Positions 54,727 to 56,505 of a DNA stretch of 56,505 nt are shown piece after piece. The stretch lies in NCBI RefSeq assembly GCF_010365055.1, contig NZ_JAAFHA010000016.1, forward strand, positions 1 to 56,505, written 5' to 3'. The notes beneath the pieces are model-generated. The model had not been told where the DNA came from. It did no database searches and saw only the letters and a program-made list of their open reading frames with translations. How positions within the stretch are numbered: the first letter of the stretch is position 1; every line of letters begins with the position of its first letter. The position numbers were made by a program, and so were the translations under genes. The stretch is from Rhodoferax sp. (GTDB lineage Bacteria > Pseudomonadota > Gammaproteobacteria > Burkholderiales > Burkholderiaceae_C).

Positions 54727-55069
54727 GCAAACTCCAAATAAAGGCCGACATGACAGCCGGGCGCGGGGCCCCGGCGGATGTGGGCATTGTCGATGAGAAG
54801 TGCTCCCGCCGAGCGCCTCCGACCATGACCGAAGCCTCAATTTCAGGCGCCATCGCAGCCAGGTCCTGACGCTCACCGCCGAGCCTTGTTTGCGCCCGTG
54901 CTGGATCTCTTATTACTATCGTATAAGTAGCTTGTCAGGCTTATACCATAAGGGCTGGCGGCTGTTTTGGCATAAATTCAAGGTGTGGCAGGGCGCCCGC
55001 CGGAAGGGGTCGCCTGGCGCAGCTTGAGCTGGCCCGCCAGGAACGTTCGTTCAGGTACCATCAAAGCCG
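54727..55069. other. Non-coding divergent region between ALDH7 and kinase genes
   Basis: Contains repeat copy G (54916-54973). Beyond that I see no gene. The two flanking promoters must lie here but no convincing -35/-10 pair was identified. Confidence 0.5.
54916..54973 (-). repeat. Dispersed repeat copy G (sub-family 2)
   Basis: On the minus strand it reads ATGCCAAAACAGCC, CAGCCC, a variable part, CAAGCTACTTATACGATAG. It shares ATGCCAAAnCAGCC and AAGCTAC with copy F at 27736-27793. Confidence 0.55.
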
Positions 55070-56505
55070 ATGCAGTCCCGCAATCACTTGAATTCCTCAT
55101 TCCCGTCTGCCAATGCCGAGCAGCCGTTGCGCCCGCGCGCCGACATAGCGCTGCAACCACCTGATGGCCGCTTGCCGGCGTACAGCGGCGAGCTATCGCC
55201 GCAAGCGCTGCAGGCGACCATTCAAGAACTGCGCGTGTCCCAGAATGCGCTGGAGTTGCAGAACGACGAACTGCGCCGCACGCGCGATGAACTGGCTGCC
55301 TCGCAGCTGACTCTTTCCGACTTTGACGATCTCGCGCCGGTCGGTCATTGCACCGTCAGCGCAGCGGGTCTGATCCTGCAGGCCAACCTCACCGCCGCCG
55401 CGCTGCTGGGGCTGCCCCGGCGCGCGTTGCTGCGCCAGCCCATCACCCGTTTCATTGGCGCACCAGACCAGGCCATTTATTTCCGGCTGGGTCAACAGGT
55501 GGCCGACACCGGGGCGCCTCAGGTGTGCGAGCTGCGCTTGGCCAGGCGCGATGGCACGCTGTTCTGGGCGCTGATCCGAGCCATCACCATGGAGGAAGGC
55601 GGCGCCCGTGTGCAGCGGCTGGTGTTGAGCGACATCACGCAGCGCAAGCTGCTTGAGGCGACCCTGCGCGTCAGCGACAGTGCCCTTAAAGCCGTCTCAC
55701 AAGGCGTGCTCATCACGACCCCTGACCAGTGCATCATTTCGGTCAATGACGCTTTCGTGTCTATTTCTGGCTACAGCCCATCGGAGACCCTGGGCCAGAA
55801 TTGCCGCTTTCTGCAGGGGCCGTTGACTGATCCGCGCGCCGTCGATGCGATGCGCCTGGCCCTGAAGAACAGCGCGGAGTTCGCCGGTGAAATTCTGAAC
55901 TACCGCAAAGACGGCAGCACGTTCTGGAACGAGCTGACCATCTCGCCCGTGCGCGATGAGCAGGGGCAGTTGGCGCATTTCATCGGCGTGACCCGCGATA
56001 TCACCCAGCGCAAGCAGGCCGAAGAGGTGATGCGCATCGCCGCGATTGCCTTTGAATGCCAAGAGGCTCTGGTGGTGATGGATGTGGAGCAAAAATTCTT
56101 GCGGGTCAACCAGGCCTTCATCGACATGACCGGCTACTCGCAGCAGGAAGCCTTGGGGCAGACGCCCCGGCTGTTGCGGCCCGAGGGGCGCCACACCGCC
56201 GCGTTCTATGACAGTGTGTGGCGTGATATTCACAACACCGGCACTTGGCAGGGCGAGATGTGGCAGCGCCGCAAGAATGGCGAGGTCTACCCGGCAAGAG
56301 TTAGCACCACGGTGGTCACGGATGCGCAGGGTCGGCTCACGCATTACGTCGGCAGCCTGACCGACACCACCGCCAGTGCCTTGCAGGCCCATCAGCGTGA
56401 ACAGGCCGAGGCTGTTCAGCGGACCGCCCTGGTGCGCGAAGTGCATCACCGCATCAAGAACAACCTGCAAGGCATCACCGGCTTGCTGCACCAGTCTGCC
56501 CGCCA
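55070..56505 (+). CDS. LOV/PAS sensor histidine kinase, 3' end cut by window edge
   Basis: 478 codons are seen and the frame is open at the right edge. After a coiled coil (about 45-80) come three PAS-type domains (about 85-195, 200-318, 325-435). The middle one is a LOV domain: GQNCRFLQG with the flavin-adduct Cys245, LNYRKDG (Asn277) and FWNEL (Asn287). The usual Gln at the end of the last strand (FIGVQ) is Thr308 here (HFIGVTRD). The final part LVREVHHRIKNNLQGI is a HisKA_2/HWE-type phosphoacceptor box (His459/460). The kinase ATPase domain is beyond the edge. ATG at 55070 has no clear ribosome site. Likely a blue-light sensor; signalling partner not seen. Confidence 0.85.
   Translation, partial: MQSRNHLNSSFPSANAEQPLRPRADIALQPPDGRLPAYSGELSPQALQATIQELRVSQNALELQNDELRRTRDELAASQLTLSDFDDLAPVGHCTVSAAGLILQANLTAAALLGLPRRALLRQPITRFIGAPDQAIYFRLGQQVADTGAPQVCELRLARRDGTLFWALIRAITMEEGGARVQRLVLSDITQRKLLEATLRVSDSALKAVSQGVLITTPDQCIISVNDAFVSISGYSPSETLGQNCRFLQGPLTDPRAVDAMRLALKNSAEFAGEILNYRKDGSTFWNELTISPVRDEQGQLAHFIGVTRDITQRKQAEEVMRIAAIAFECQEALVVMDVEQKFLRVNQAFIDMTGYSQQEALGQTPRLLRPEGRHTAAFYDSVWRDIHNTGTWQGEMWQRRKNGEVYPARVSTTVVTDAQGRLTHYVGSLTDTTASALQAHQREQAEAVQRTALVREVHHRIKNNLQGITGLLHQSAR

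Overview
The window is a stretch of chromosome from a high-GC betaproteobacterium, most likely of the family Comamonadaceae (Rhodoferax/Polaromonas-like). The reasons are the style of the housekeeping proteins, gatCAB lying divergent to mreBCD-mrdA, a TIGR01212-type radical SAM protein, and a family of short AT-containing dispersed repeats of a kind I associate with this group. No rRNA, tRNA, insertion sequence or prophage was seen.

Layout. 1-1.6 kb: ttrB and the start of ttrC (tetrathionate reductase electron-transfer subunits; the catalytic subunit is not in the window). 2.1-5.1 kb: a redox-stress group (wrbA, LysR regulator, doxX, pirin) flanked by two nearly identical 66-bp direct repeats. 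5.6-9.4 kb: an esterase, a broken DUF488 gene, a radical SAM protein and three small stress-type proteins. 9.9-16.5 kb: a complete ydcSTUV-patD putrescine/4-aminobutanal operon with a divergent LysR regulator. 16.6-26.9 kb: housekeeping genes exoA, pyrE, gatCAB, mreBCD and mrdA. 26.9-33.8 kb: TauE/SafE permease, GMC oxidoreductase, an MCE-type lipid transporter operon and a periplasmic rhodanese. 33.9-47.0 kb: a full type I-C CRISPR-Cas locus. 47.0-56.5 kb: an acyl-CoA ligase/carboxylase pair with a divergent TetR and a very clear operator, a PAS-GGDEF protein, an ALDH7-type dehydrogenase, and the first 478 codons of a LOV/PAS histidine kinase.

The CRISPR-Cas locus runs on the minus strand: WYL regulator, cas3, cas5c, cas8c, cas7c, a dinD-like Bro-N gene, cas4, cas1, cas2, leader, then 40 repeats of 37 bp with 39 spacers. 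The dinD-like gene is not a normal member of a type I-C operon. It sits between the interference genes (cas3-5-8-7, visibly poorer in G+C) and the adaptation genes (cas4-1-2, G+C-rich), and its composition matches the adaptation side.

The other notable signal is the dispersed repeat family (seven copies). Four copies are intergenic. Three lie inside genes without breaking the frame: in a GMC oxidoreductase, in the linker of a biotinyl/carboxyltransferase fusion, and at the very start of an MCE-system lipoprotein, where the repeat supplies most of the signal peptide. The three are read in three different frames, and the GMC copy has lost a TAG that the other copies would place in frame. This resembles the protein-coding palindromic elements of Rickettsia.
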